In this document: in pieces, positions 12,431 through 24,550 of the stretch
How the letters are laid out: every line of letters begins with the position of its first letter
How positions within the stretch are numbered: the stretch's first letter is position 1
From: Ligustrum vulgare
Lineage: Eukaryota > Streptophyta > Magnoliopsida > Lamiales > Oleaceae
NCBI GenBank assembly: GCA_963555705.1
Contig: OY743171.1
Span: forward strand, 26,282,852-26,346,851
Length of the DNA stretch: 64,000 nucleotides
Reading direction: 5' to 3'
Notes under the pieces: generated by a model
What the model was told of the DNA's origin: nothing
What the model saw: the letters and a program-made list of their open reading frames with translations, nothing else
The model's database searches: none
Made by a program: the position numbers and the translations under genes

Positions 12431-14179
12431 TCGCCCATGTTTTTCCATTACATTACCAGAGATTATTTGGCCTATCTTGCTGGCATACTTGGATTTAACA
12501 TAAATTAAACAAATAACTATGCAATAAATAGGGCGGATTTAGTGCATACTTTGTTTTCTTCTTTAATAGTCCTTAGTAGCATCAAAATCCGTATCAAATA
12601 TGTCACTATATTATTTACAAGTGTGGGCAATTTGATCCTCCCATGACTATAAATTTCAGTTCCACAACAATCTGAACAACTATTTTCTGTGATTAAAAAT
12701 CTAAATAAAGTGTAGATGTGATTGTCTTTATCATGAAATATGAGATCTTAGCCAATGGAAAATGCAAAATTGATGTTTATCTACTTGGTAAAAGATTTTT
12801 GTTTATAAACAAAAAAATGTAATATTTTCAAGATAAAATATGCGACTAAAAGTGATTTTAAAAAATGTGCAGTAAAAAAGTAATTTTAAAAAATGTATAA
12901 TTTATAAAAAGTTTTAGCATACGGATGCTTAAAGTTCTCTAGGACGGGCCAATGAAATGATGGGTTTGGATCGGATGGGCCTATAATGGGTCAAACAAAA
13001 GATGATTTGAGATGATAGAAGCATAATGTCAAAACTGGTGGTGCCAAACCATCCAACCCAGATTACGTCCTCAACTCCCACAAGTTTAGACGAAGCTGTA
13101 CAATAGTATAAAACAGCATAGGCTTGGATATTAAACACAGTTAGACACAGAATTCATTGTTACAAACATTCTTCATCATGAGTTGCCCAGTAATAACCAC
13201 ATTGTTCTATCTCTTCAAAGATGAAAATCCTCAGCAAAAACTAAAATAATTGTAAAACACAGCACAGAAACCTTTCATGTTAATTCTTATAAAGTGATGG
13301 CCATTCATCAGTACATCAACAAAAAACTAGTCCTCCTAGAATTAAGATGAATCCCAAAGCTAAACCGGATGGACGGATTGAACAACAGAGAGTCTTGTGT
13401 ATTGTGTCAAGATAAAATAAAAAACCGCGGTGCTTTATGCAAGAACCTGAAAAAGCATGAACCATTAGAGAAGGGAATTGGTGTTAACTACTAAAATGAG
13501 CAAATCAGCTTTATACAACCTCAAAGAGGTGGGAACCCATGAAAGTATGTGTTAGATCTCTTTACTTGAGAAGTCAGGAACTACCATCACTTTCACAATA
13601 TTGAGGTACATATATGAAGCAACAACATTAAAATACGCGTTAAATGATGCAAAAATGTACATTCCACGTCCCTACTTTTTTTTCCATCCACAATAAAAAC
13701 CAGTTTCTCAAGTCCCAATAAGCATTACTAGAATTTCTTATCTATAGCACCTTAAATCACATTTCACAAGATGATCAACATCCATTATTATAACTAGTAC
13801 TAGTATTGAAGTTCTAAAACATATAGTCAGTAATGTTATTAAGCGCAACATCAGTCTAGGTGAAATTAAGTGTGTTTTTGGTATTGTTTAAAAAAAGTTT
13901 TTTAAAATGAATAGCGATTTTTTGAAGAATAAATGGTTGAGATATCAAATATTGTGGACTTGACTTTTAACGGATGGTTGAAATCAAGTACCCTAGGAAA
14001 AAAGAATTTTTAAACAGAACCGAGCAAGGGCTAAATGATAGGTATAAGTGAATGAGTCACTTAATTCTACATCTCATGTAGCCTACCACTTAACACCACG
14101 TAGACCGGTGATGCAGCACCATCAGTGATGCTGCACCATCAGTGATGCTAGATAACATTATTCTAACTATAAACCCTTA
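12431..14179. other. Intergenic; no supported gene
   Basis: AT-rich. 12780-12920 contains a copy of the short AT-rich repeat also seen at 1610-1710 and 2330-2420. 13140-14000 could hold 3' exons or UTR of the minus-strand Agenet gene, but I cannot define any. 14110-14150 has an imperfect tandem of GATGCAGCACCATCAGT. Confidence 0.35.
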
Positions 14180-14849
14180 GAGCATCTGCATTGGATGTGT
14201 TAAATTTAACTAACCACATAAACAAAAAACTAGATGTTAAATGACACGTATACATTTTAAAGTTAACTACTTATTATTGCCACAATGAATGTTTTAATTT
14301 CTAGTTAAGCCTAAGAATATGATAAATACTTATTTTTAAAATAGCAAAATTTATATATTAATATGGTACTCATTTTAAAGATCTCATTAACACAACATTT
14401 TTTTATACAATGATTACAATTTATAAATCAATTTATAGACAACACAACTTCCCAAATAACTTTTTACCCACACACATTTTCTCTATCCAATTTTCAACCA
14501 TACATCTTATCTAGAAAATATATATAAAAAAAAAATTTTGACATGTCAGATGCCAAATGGTATGTAAATCATATAATATGAAATCAACAAAAAAATTAAT
14601 TTTTTATCTATATTAAAAAATTGAGAAGGAAAAAGAAAAAGTAATTGAATAAACATGGGATTGGCTAGGTGAGATTTTAAGACAAAATGCCACGTCATAT
14701 GTTAAAATACTAGCTAAATTTAACACGAAAGTTAACATATTGCTAAAAAGATTCACAAACAAGTTGACATATCTAATGTAAACAAAAAAATGATTATTAG
14801 CTAACGTCTCTCACTAACAAATACTTTAACAAGTTCAATGTAGATGCTC
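14180..14849. mobile_element. Tourist-like MITE, 670 bp
   Basis: Terminal inverted repeats are GAGCATCTGCATTGGA and, at the other end on the minus strand, GAGCATCTACATTGAA (14 of 16 match). TTA directly repeats on both sides (14177-14179 and 14850-14852), the duplication typical of PIF/Harbinger-derived MITEs. There is no transposase. The interior includes the AT-rich motif family of 14405-14510. Confidence 0.8.
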
Positions 14850-15401
14850 TTAGATCCTTGGTATGTGATGTTAGATTTCATATGTGAACTATGAAAACGG
14901 AACAAAGTAACCATTACTCCTTGGGAGAGGAGAGGGTTCTTAATAACAGGCTTTTCAACAAACTTTATCTTACATTTAATCTCCTCTTTTGAATCTTAAC
15001 TACCAACCGTAGAGACATAACAGGATCAAGTTGGCTTAAAGCTTTTATGGATTGAGCTTTCCTGACCAGATTTGAGATCCTAAAAAACGTGAGGAAGAGA
15101 CTGACACTCAACTCCCAAAGGATGGGGCATAGAAATAAATTTTTTTTAGAACGCACGTGAAAAAAAGAAATGTAGGGAAAGTATTAAAGGAGTATGGGTT
15201 TTGTGTAGACTCACAAAAGAACTTTTTATCCGCCAAGGGATTGGTGGAATTTATGTGCATAGCGGTTGGAAGAAAAATAGAAAACTATAACCAAAATGCA
15301 TAATTTTATAATTGCGTGGCAGACTTGAACCCAAGAAATCGGAACTAATTAAATTACTTATTGAAAACTACATAATAAATAGCAAGCAATGGTACCTGAG
15401 C
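14850..15401. other. Downstream flank of the Agenet gene
   Basis: No feature is recognised. It may contain 3' UTR of the minus-strand gene at 15402-15890 or an intron if that gene is longer. Confidence 0.35.
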
Positions 15402-15890
15402 TCATACTTCCTTCTGTTGTTCTTGCTGTTGTGAATCATCATTTACATCTTCCAACAGCGGAACCCACTTACCATAGACCCATTCACGATGGAGGCGGAG
15501 TTGGGACTCATCGAACTCAATCTGCTCACGGGAACTTCGGAAGAAGATAGAGTAGCGGCCGCCGTCGAGAACAGCAATGACAATGCCCTCCCACCAGCCG
15601 TCATTGTGGAAGGCGTCAACGTCCTCGCTGACATCAAATCGCCGCCGCGCCTCGCGTGGAGGAATAGGGCGGACCAGAATCAGGTCCACCGCCTCCCTTA
15701 GCGGCTTGTTGGAGTTGTTGCCGGAGGTGAGGGTATGGAACTCGAGGTAAATTTTGTGGGTCTTCCTGGGCATGGAGCGTAACACGGTCGCTGTATACCA
15801 GGAGCCCCGGAAACCGTCGTCCTCCAAGCTCACTTCCACTTGCGCTCCCTTTTTGAACGGGTCGTCTTCACCATTGCCAGCCATTTTCAA
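15402..15890 (-). CDS. Agenet/Tudor-like domain protein (DUF724-type)
   Basis: It encodes 162 residues with two tandem Agenet (plant Tudor-like) domains. Domain 1 (about residues 12-75) starts with a KKGAQVEVSLEDDGFRGSWYTA-type signature, written here in part. Domain 2 (about 85-150) has DAFHNDGWWEGIV, then YSIFFRSSREQIEF and a final LRLHREWVYGKW. Agenet domains bind methylated histone tails or act in RNA-related nuclear roles, and family members often carry a longer C-terminal region. Here the frame stops after a Gln/Glu-rich tail. A splice-donor-like GTATGAG at the stop means a further exon below 15402 is possible. The start is the first ATG; a second ATG two codons later fits MAGNGEDD better. 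GC content is well above the flanks, as expected for a real exon. Confidence 0.8.
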   Translation of the reverse strand: MKMAGNGEDDPFKKGAQVEVSLEDDGFRGSWYTATVLRSMPRKTHKIYLEFHTLTSGNNSNKPLREAVDLILVRPIPPREARRRFDVSEDVDAFHNDGWWEGIVIAVLDGGRYSIFFRSSREQIEFDESQLRLHREWVYGKWVPLLEDVNDDSQQQEQQKEV

Positions 15891-15899
15891 GTGTCTTTA

Positions 15900-16589
15900 G
15901 AGGAAAATTTAGGTAAAGGTCTGTTGATTTTTTTTTTTTTTGGAAGAAAAGGTAGGTTGATTTTGGTTTTAAATTTTGTGCACCGTTTTAGCCTCAGTTG
16001 TAAAGTTATGACAACAGACTAGTATTACACCCATAATAACTTGCACAAAATAACAATATGAAATAAATTTAATATAAATATCATTATAAAATAAAAGTAA
16101 AAAATTAAACGCATAATTTGTTATGATTAATGATACAAATTGTCAATGAATGTTCAAAATACAAATATCATCAATTTTAGAAAATATCTTTAAATAATAC
16201 GTTGTTTGTATAGTTTGTAATTGCTCACATTTATGTTACACATAAAAATTGCTATAGACAAATATATGTAAACAATTGTGCAAATTTAAATTAAATAATG
16301 CAATTTTTCAAATATATGTTGTATAGAATAAATAAAAAATTTCGTCCAAACATTTTTGACTAATGTTAATAGAAATAATAACTTTCAAAATATTATAATT
16401 TACATAAAATAAAGTAATTGTAACAAATTAAATATATGGGGTCATATATATAAATAAATGTAACAAATTAAGTAATATTAACGATGCATGAAAGTGAAAA
16501 TTAACCTCAAGATTTGTGGTGCACGAACGTGGAATTCAACTCAAGAGATCATTTGCATGATTAATAATTTTTAAATACGATGCATTTAG
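15900..16589. other. Upstream flank of the Agenet gene
   Basis: This interval is very AT-rich. It should hold the gene's promoter, but no TATA box or motif can be singled out against the composition. Confidence 0.35.
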
Positions 16590-16836
16590 TTGAACCTAAT
16601 TAAATGCATATTTAATTATATGTTAATAAAAAAATTATTAATGAAAATATATATAAAATATATATAGTGAGTCTTTTTTTCTATATATGTTAATAAAATT
16701 AAGAAATAAAGTTTCATCATTTTTTTACCGCATATAGTTATTGTTTTGAATTGTTTCATCTCTTTACAGGAAAACAGATCATGAATTAAATTTAATTATA
16801 TGTTAATAAAAAAAATTATTAATGCAAATATAAATA

Positions 16837-16902
<66 letters not shown>

Positions 16903-17060
16903 AGTCTTTTTGTTTATATATGTTAATAAAATTAAGAAATAAAGTTTTACTATTTTTTTACGGCATATAATTATTTTTTTAATATTTTAATAAAATTGTA
17001 AACCGTTGAATTGTTTTATCTCTTTACGGGAAAATAGACCATGAATTAAATTTAATCATA
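16590..17060 (+). repeat. Two diverged copies of a ~240-base AT-rich repeat
   Basis: Both copies carry, in order, TTAATTATATGTTAATAAAA, then GTGAGTCTTTTT, AAATTAAGAAATAAAGTTT, a C-rich ATATA block and TCTCTTTAC-GGAAAA. The second copy is expanded by the (AT)n run at 16839-16896. A third partial start is near 17040. Confidence 0.7.
16839..16896. repeat. (AT)29 microsatellite
   Basis: An uninterrupted AT dinucleotide run. Confidence 0.95.
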
Positions 17061-17346
17061 TGTCAATTAAAAAAATTATTATTATTCATTTTAATTTGAT
17101 GAGAAAAATCGAAACAAAAATTAATCTCTATGAATAAACTAAATTTAGTTAACTAATTATAGATAATATTATAGGATTCAAACGATAAAATTTAAAATGA
17201 ATTAGATATTGAGGAAAAAAAATAAATAAAATTTTACCTTTAATTTTTATATGATTTTACGGACAATATATTTACAATTTGATCTCATTTTTTAGCTTGC
17301 ATTAAGTTTCTCATTGTGATCTTTAATTTGACACATATATTACATA

Positions 17347-17674
17347 CTACCTCCGTCCCAAAAAGATAGTCATATGGTTATTTTCACACGGATTAAGAAA
17401 TGAGAGTTAGTATAATTAGGGTATTAAATTTTATCATTATTTTCCATTTATACTCTTTATCCCTTATTTATTGTTTTAAGTTGACTCACTTTGTTTCCAA
17501 CAAAAAATTTGAAAATGCAATAGTTAAATAGTTGATATGCATTGTACCAAGATACATTAAATAATGTTATATGTGGAAATGAAAAATTTAATGCGTGCTC
17601 AATATGGAAACAAAAATATCTTTTTGGGACAGACAAAAATAGTATACATTACTATCTTTTTGGGACGGATGGAG
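17347..17674. mobile_element. Stowaway MITE
   Basis: The termini CTACCTCCGTCCCAAAAAGA and, inverted, CTCCATCCGTCCCAAAAAGA flank a 330-base AT-rich core. TA lies on each side (17345-17346 and 17675-17676). This is the classic Tc1/mariner-derived Stowaway end. No transposase. Confidence 0.9.
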
Positions 17675-18947
17675 TATTTTTCGATTTCAAAATAATATAA
17701 TAAGTATTAAAAGAATAATAATAAAATTAAAAAAAATAACATTTTGATGTTATTAATAGTATAATACGGATGCCAATGAAATTAATGACACATAATAATT
17801 GTTAAAATATTTAATATACTATTTTTAGCAAAAAATTTCCAAATTTAGAAAGTATTTTCGGCAAAAAATTATGTATGTATTTTGGTGACGGTTATTCTAA
17901 TTTTATATATAATAACTAGTTCTAACACCCGTGCGATGCACGGTATTAAATATTTTACAAAATATTTGAAGTAAAATGAAAAAATACAAAATATTCCTCA
18001 CATATTTGTATTTATTTATGAAGTATAAATTAAAAAAGGACAAATTATTTTAAATTCACAAAACTAATAAACCAAAACTGAAATCCATCAACTATCACTA
18101 TCTGAATGTATGTTTTTGGTAAATTTTCTCTTATAATCAATGGATTCACAAAAGCAATGTTTCCCAAATGTATCATCACACGTGTTCTATAAAAATAAGA
18201 CTATTTCAATAAAAATAAGCTTTACCATAGAGGAAATTACACTACACAACTATTTTAGCCACGAATGTCAATTACTTGATTACACCCCCTAATCAAAACT
18301 CACTTCCCAGTTCCCAACCCCAAGATCAAGCAACACTGCCTCAATATCCTCACAAACATTCTGTGAAGTTTGAAATCCATCAATTTTCACAACAATCCAA
18401 ATCTTCATTGGCAGAGGAGTTTGTCCATTATATACCATCATTCACTGTTCATCAGTAATCAAATAAAGAAAAAAAAAAAGAAATTAAGTATAAAGAACTA
18501 TGACAATTGACAAATATATGTTCAGTGAATTGAGTATAAACCAAATTATAATCTACACAATTTCTCAAACCAATTTTTAACCACACATATTTTCTCTCTG
18601 CAGGTGCATTCGAAGTCCGTATGTGAGTATGCTTAGGATTATGATGAAGGGGTTTGATTATAATTATATGAAGATGATATTGATACGGGTACTACTTATT
18701 AAACAAAAAGTAGTCATCATACAGTTATTAAACAAAAAGCTTCTACTAATGAATTATAGAATGTTCTAATGCTATGATAAATCATCAGTTCTGACTTCTG
18801 AGTAATCTTTCCAATGAAATGAATTAACTTTCAAAAACACAATCTGTCTAAAGAATTTGCAATCGTCTGTAAACATGTTTTTAATTAATAAGAAAAAAAA
18901 TATTTCAGAAGGCAAAACAATAAAGTCCTTATTTAGTTTAGATAATC

Positions 18948-19157
18948 TCAGCTGATTGACCTTTGTATTTCCAAATGCCAATAAAACTCCTTCACCATTA
19001 AGACTTCTTGAGGGAGGTCTATCCTCACATTATAGCTGATATCCCTTGGACAGCACAACACATAATCAGCTAGAAGGAAAGCATCTTGTAGCATGGTCTG
19101 TTCATCAGCAATATCCAGCATATGATCATATTGCAGCCCCCATGTAGGAGAATAAGC
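18948..19157 (-). pseudogene. Gene fragment inside Helitron, unrecognised
   Basis: An open frame of about 65 codons on the Helitron's own strand reads WGLQYDHMLDIADEQTM, then a Leu/Ala-rich stretch and CCPRDISYNVRIDLPQEV, and stops after IQRSIS. It has balanced, protein-like composition unlike the surrounding AT-rich DNA. I do not recognise the family. Helitrons often capture exons, which is the likeliest explanation. Confidence 0.45.
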
Positions 19158-20709
19158 TTTGTGGTTAAAGTAGCTTAAATTTTAATTTATAAAATGTTAC
19201 TAATGTCTCGTCTTCTTTAAGCTTAAGAAATCGAAAAACAGTGAAACTTCTTCAGATTTATGTAAGAAATTGTAAAATAATCACTATTTTCCCTAACTTT
19301 CGATCAGCTTCACAACTACTCTGAAGCTCTCAAGTTCTTCATCAAAGCAAAAATGTCCTACTCTCCTCAAACCACCCGCCAGGATTTTTTAACCTTACAG
19401 GTATCTATATAATATATAAAAGTAGCTGAGTCAACCACAGTCAACTTCACTGTTTCCCTCCAAAACTCTTATACTATGTGCAGATTTTATTTATTTATTT
19501 ATTTATTTTTCCAATTTTTGGGGACTTCAATATTTATTATGTTCACACTACTCATATCTCCTATCCAATAATCAACTTCAAAACCCACTTCAAAAATAAT
19601 TGGGCCTTCAATATTTATTTATTATTTTTAAAATCGCTGACGTCTACTTACAGTTTTCAATATTTATTGTGTTTACATTGCTTCTATTTCCCGCCACCTA
19701 ATTACACTGAAAAGCCAATTATTTTTTTTTTCTTTTTCGTTTTTTCAGAATTTGTTTCATTTTTTCGCCTTTTTCAAAATCTGTTTATTCATTTTTGTTT
19801 TCTATATCCTTTTTTTTTTCCATTTCCCTATATACAACCTCTTTCATTTCTGTTATATATAATTATTATGAAGATGTACACAATAAAAAAATATTCAATT
19901 AAAGGGTTATTTTTTTGAAAAAATGTGTACTGTTTAACATGACCGCTCCACTCCACCTTCTATTTATCACGTTTTATGATTCAAAATTTCTGGTGCGGTA
20001 TTATTACTTATTAGTTATTAATATTACAAACCAGTTGAAAATAAAAAATATTAAATTATTTTTTGAAAAAGAAAAAATGATTGACACTACTCTTTTCTTC
20101 AAGACTTGTGATATTTTTAGTCGTTGAACATAGATTTGGGTTTCTGACAAAAAAGAAAAAATATTAAAACAATAATATTGTAGATAAAGCTTCAAAAAAA
20201 ATATAGAATGCAAAATTATTTTGGACTAATAAGATAATTTGTTAATAGTCTATTTATATTATGTTCTAGATTTCTCTGTTGAGGTTGCAATGTGTTAACT
20301 AATGTTGGGCTATTTAGAATAGTTTTGGGTTGGATAGATATGGTAATGGTTTAGGCCGTTGTGTGAAGAAAAAACATATTATTCATGGGTCAGTATATAT
20401 ATTTGATGAAATTGTATATCACATTGTATAAAAAATAATAAAAACAAGAAACTAGAATAATTATTTTTTTTTAAATTTGCTTTTGCCGAGAAGTTTTTAT
20501 TTTTATTTTTTATGATATAAGAACGATAATTTGTTTGGTTTTATTTATTTATATTTGGATTTTTTGTGTCAAAACCTCTCTTTTTATAAAAAAAAAATGT
20601 GTTCTTCTAATGTTTTTAGTCTTACAAATAAATATTTGTGTTCAGTTATACAAATCCAAAGTAAAAATTTTAGTTAAAAATTATGTCGAAATTTTATTAC
20701 TAGATAATA

Positions 20710-20869
20710 TTCTCTCCGTCCTACAAAGATAATACACTATTTCTTTTTTGTCCGTCTCAAAAAGATACTTTACTTTATTTTTTAAGAGTGAAATTAATAT
20801 TTTATATTCTATTTTGTCCTTAATATGTGTGAAAATGAGTAGAGAACTATCTTTATGGGACAGAGGGAG
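20710..20869. mobile_element. Stowaway MITE inside Helitron A
   Basis: The ends TTCTCTCCGTCC and, inverted, CTCCCTCTGTCCCATAAAGA are flanked by TA. The same MITE is at the same place in Helitron B (42318-42476), so it was present before the Helitron copies separated. Confidence 0.8.
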
Positions 20870-21634
20870 TACTAAATTATAAATCACATCATACTTATAG
20901 TCTTTTTTATAAATAATCTTATTTTTAGTAATTTAGTACATCTAAAAATTGGAGCTCTTTTTTATGGCGTATTATTAAATTATTAAATATTTTTATAAAT
21001 AATTACATTTAATACGTAATTAATTTCTTATAATAATTGTGATATTTTATTGGTCTTAATTTTATGGATAAATATTTGGTTCAGTCATACAGATCCAATG
21101 TCAAATTCTTAATTAAAATTATATCTAAAATTTATACACGTTCTTATTTTTATAAATCATGTTGTATTGAAGTGTTTATAACTAAATCCTATTTTTAAGT
21201 TATTTATTACATATACATATTAAAGTTCTTTCCTATGTTGCATTATTTATCAAAATTATTTCAATGACAATTACATTTAATTCTTAATTAATTTTTTATT
21301 CCAAAAAATCTCATATCACATTTTTTAACATTAAAGGTTAACAAATTTATCTATATTGTTTGAAATGATATTGTTATTAATGATTTTTGTCCTAACTGTT
21401 AATTTTAAAATTTCAAAAAGTAATTAACCATACCAAAATATTCTTTGCTATATTTTAATTCAAATTTTATGATATTTTTTCACAATAATATATAAATTGT
21501 CTCCCAATATACTTAACTAAAAATTGAGATGATCAATAATAAATTATAATTTCAATTAGAAAATAATTACGTTGTATAAATATTAAAAACCTAAAATATC
21601 ATAAATTTGATGCAATATCTTTGTCAACCTCGCA

Positions 21635-21712
<78 letters not shown>
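21635..21712. repeat. (ATT)n microsatellite in Helitron A
   Basis: About 25 uninterrupted ATT units. The matching place in Helitron B (43253-43282) carries TTG units instead. Confidence 0.95.
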
Positions 21713-21713
<1 letters not shown>

Positions 21714-22259
21714 GTTGTTTTTCATTGTCAATGGTCAAAATATTGAATTTTATCTTTTTTATGCATGGTCTCTATTATTAACTTTTTCATCTATTATTTG
21801 AATGTTCAGAGTACATGAATACTGGAGATGCTACATTTAAGTGTTCATTTTGCAAGGTGAATTTTTGGTTCGAGGAGATAGTGAATAATCGTCACAAAAC
21901 TTGACGATCATATTCTATAAGGTCAAATTCTATCTGACAGTAATGCAGGACACAAGTTCTTTATTCCAAGGATATCGTTGAGCCATTCGAATTTTAGGAT
22001 ACTTATTAAATTTCAAAAAAAATAATTTTCATTAATGGTGTCATATGTCATGACTATCAATAAGAGTCAGGTACAATCATTTTCGTATGTATGACTTCTC
22101 CCTAAAAGATTGATGTTTATACATGAAACAAATAAATGATGAACTTATCTCTTATTTGTGAATGTTATTTATTTTGTTTATGGAATTCATTTAATTTCGA
22201 ATAGGATTATTTTTACTTAGACGTTTTTTTCCCGTGCATCGCACGGGATGATTCACTAG

Positions 22260-23082
22260 TATGGATTAACGTTTAAGATTTAACCATAAATGATACTCCA
22301 AATTGAAGACACTTTAGCAAACTTTTGAAAGCCTTTATATGCTCATCTTTACCTGTGAAATTTAGAGCCTTTCTCCAACTGTTCCAGAAGCATGAGCAAC
22401 TGGCTTCCTAGGTTTTGGTTCTATTCAAGAAGTATAAACAGGAAAAAAAGGAAGAATAAAACCTCTGCTATATCCAAAAAGAACAAACAGATCAAAAAAC
22501 TTCCTTTTTGCAATCAATAACAAAAAAATAAAAATTTCAAAAAACTCAAATCATCGAGCTTCCAACGAATTGAAAGCTCAAACACATATAGAGACACATG
22601 TAATAAGGTAATGACAACTTTACAATGTCCGCCTAAATCATTTGGAATTATTGGTGCAAAGAACTTCAACTATTAATTGGAGTGCTGGAAGTAAGGTTTT
22701 CAAATGCTTACCCAGAAAATATTCATATCTATGAAATAGGAAAAAATATGAAGGTGGGTATCATACTTGAAATCAAATTGATTCTTCTTGTATGGCTCGG
22801 ACATATAAGTATAAGCCCCTGTGAATTTTTACAACCAATAAAGCAATCTCCATATCCATAGAAAGTGAATATGTATAAATCAGAATTCATCAATGATTTC
22901 GAGAGGAAGAGAGAAAAATGGTTTACCCATTGTTGTGATGCCTCGTCTAAATTCCACCCTCACCCACACGCCGGCACCACCTCGTGATGGTGGCGCTAAC
23001 GCTGGTATCTCAGTCGACGATGTAGATTTGAGGAGGGAGCTCTGTCGCCCGTCCCTCTCTCTTTCTTCCTCTCTAGTTACTG

Positions 23083-23086
<4 letters not shown>
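22260..23086. other. 5' part of outer Helitron; no gene
   Basis: No supported gene. A short Pro/Arg-rich open frame at 22893-23135 runs into the (GA)n tract and resembles a 5' UTR captured from a gene. Confidence 0.3.

Positions 23087-23124
<38 letters not shown>
23087..23124. repeat. (GA)19 microsatellite
   Basis: An uninterrupted GA dinucleotide run, common in plant 5' UTRs. Confidence 0.95.
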
Positions 23125-23129
<5 letters not shown>

Positions 23130-23543
23130 TTTTAAATTTTCAAAAAATTGCTCTTAGTCAACTAGAACTTGTTAGGGTTTTAGGACTAAGTTTTCGAAAT
23201 TTGAAATGTTCATAGCGCATTTAATGCTGATGTTATGACATTAAATGCTCAATTTGAAATTTTGAGATTTTAAAGCAAACAATAATTTTTTTCCCTTCCT
23301 AGGAAGGATTTTTAGTAGCAATCCGGGCAGGAAAATTTTCATCAACTATCCTTCTTTATAATAGTATATATAAGATAGTAAAGTTTTGACATAAATGATA
23401 TGAAGTAGCAGTCAATTGTCTGAAATAAAACAACTCAACATTGCAGCTCACTCTATCAACAAATAATACATGTTCAGACTAAAACGATATATACAACAAA
23501 TAGCTATCTTAAACAAAATCCCCTACTAAGGTGACAAAAAGGT

Positions 23544-23594
23544 TATAGTCAAATTCATACGAAGTTTTGTTATAGTCAAATTCATACGAAGTCT
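23544..23594 (+). repeat. Tandem duplication, ~27-base unit
   Basis: Two adjacent copies of a unit containing TTATAGTCAAATTCATACGA. Confidence 0.8.
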
Positions 23595-23721
23595 ACCCGC
23601 AAATATCTAATCAATTAAAGAAATACCTTTTAGTATTACTGTAGTCAAGATCCAAATGTGGCATCAACCACTTTTATGAGAAGATTTGCAAGCACCAAAT
23701 GTGAACCTTCTTATTTAATAA

Positions 23722-23962
23722 TCAGATGCAATTCCATGAGAGCAATATATTCGAACCTGAAGAATAATTCATAAAATTATATTTTATAAAAATGGCATTC
23801 ATATTTGGATTAGCTCTTGAGAATAATGAGACTTACTGAATCTGAGAATATAAGCATGTAGTCCATTTACCCGTGCAAATGCATATACAGCTCGCAGGAT
23901 CCTAGCATAGTTAGTTCCAAGCATTTGAATCACAACATCTGCTAGAAGGGTACCCCCACATC
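23722..23962 (-). pseudogene. Two 3'-terminal exons of an unrecognised gene
   Basis: The exon at 23837-23962 is bounded by perfect splice sites on the minus strand (CATGCAG| and |GTAAGT). It has an open frame with a TLLADVVIQMLGTNYARI stretch followed by LHAYILRF. A second exon starts at 23756 after TTCTTCAG, continues in phase for 12 codons and stops at 23722-23724. Codon content and splice signals argue for real exons. I do not recognise the family. The copia element from about 24.8 kb, or rearrangement, may have separated it from its 5' exons, so I mark it as probably broken. Confidence 0.45.
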
Positions 23963-24550
23963 CTGCATGAGACATCCAGATTACAATTGGTTAAGAATCA
24001 CCCATGTCAATCCTGACAAAATACATGAGAACCAGGTAATGCTTATAGATTGAAGGCAGAAACATAGTTAAGAATTATTAAGGGGTGGAATAAATAAGAA
24101 TTATAAACATGCAACTATATATGTTCTGTAAAAATGCATAGGTTATAGTTCCCCTTTATTTAGAAATATAACTACAATTTTCTAAATACACCAGCAATTC
24201 GACAGTATGTTTCTTGTTTTCTGTTCTCTAATGTTTGGAGTAACGTGAATCCTTATCACATGGCCCCTTAACACCAGATTTTGCACATGTCTGCTTTTTC
24301 TTGGGTAAACATAATAATTTCTTGATGCTTTGTTATATCTTCCAGAGATGAAGCTCATTTCTTCACTCCCAGATGACACTTCAATCCTCAACACTTGAGA
24401 ACTACTCCACTTTCAAAGCCAGAAGATCCTCAGAGTCATGGAATGAAAGGGGAAGTATAGAGGGATGAATTCAAGAGACAAATTTAAATTAGAAAAAAAG
24501 ATATGAAAATAAAACCATAGAAACCATGAAGTAACTTTTTACTTTTTAGG

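Larger units (their letters stand above)
19404..22259 (+). mobile_element. Non-autonomous Helitron A, 2.86 kb
   Basis: It begins TCTATATAATATATAAAAG after A (19403). It ends CTAG (22256-22259) before T, with hairpin CCCGTGC-ATC-GCACGGG at 22231-22247. A second copy lies at 41020-43834, alike over its whole length. Long F/Y/I-rich frames inside (19478-19918) come from T-rich sequence and are not taken as genes. It contains a Stowaway-type MITE (20710-20869) and an (ATT)n run. There is no RepHel. Confidence 0.9.
17916..23375 (-). mobile_element. Non-autonomous Helitron (outer), minus strand
   Basis: On the minus strand it starts TC (23375, preceded by A) in TCTTATATATACT. It ends in CTAG at 17919-17916, followed by T. 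A hairpin CCGTGC-ATC-GCACGG (17929-17943) lies 9 bases before the terminal CTAG. These are Helitron rules: 5' TC, 3' hairpin plus CTRR, A/T target, no duplication. No RepHel is present, so it is non-autonomous. It contains a second Helitron (19404-22259), a possible captured exon (18948-19157) and a (GA)n tract. Confidence 0.75.

Noticed and set aside
19478..19918. 146-codon frame rich in Phe and Tyr
   Set aside because: It lies in T-rich Helitron body. The matching frame in Helitron B is shifted and differs in composition-driven ways, so it is not under coding constraint.
21607..21801. Open frame with a long poly-Tyr run
   Set aside because: It is the (ATT)n microsatellite read in one frame.
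24182..24394. 70-codon minus-strand frame near the unrecognised exons
   Set aside because: No motif and no splice signals at its ends. It may be intron.
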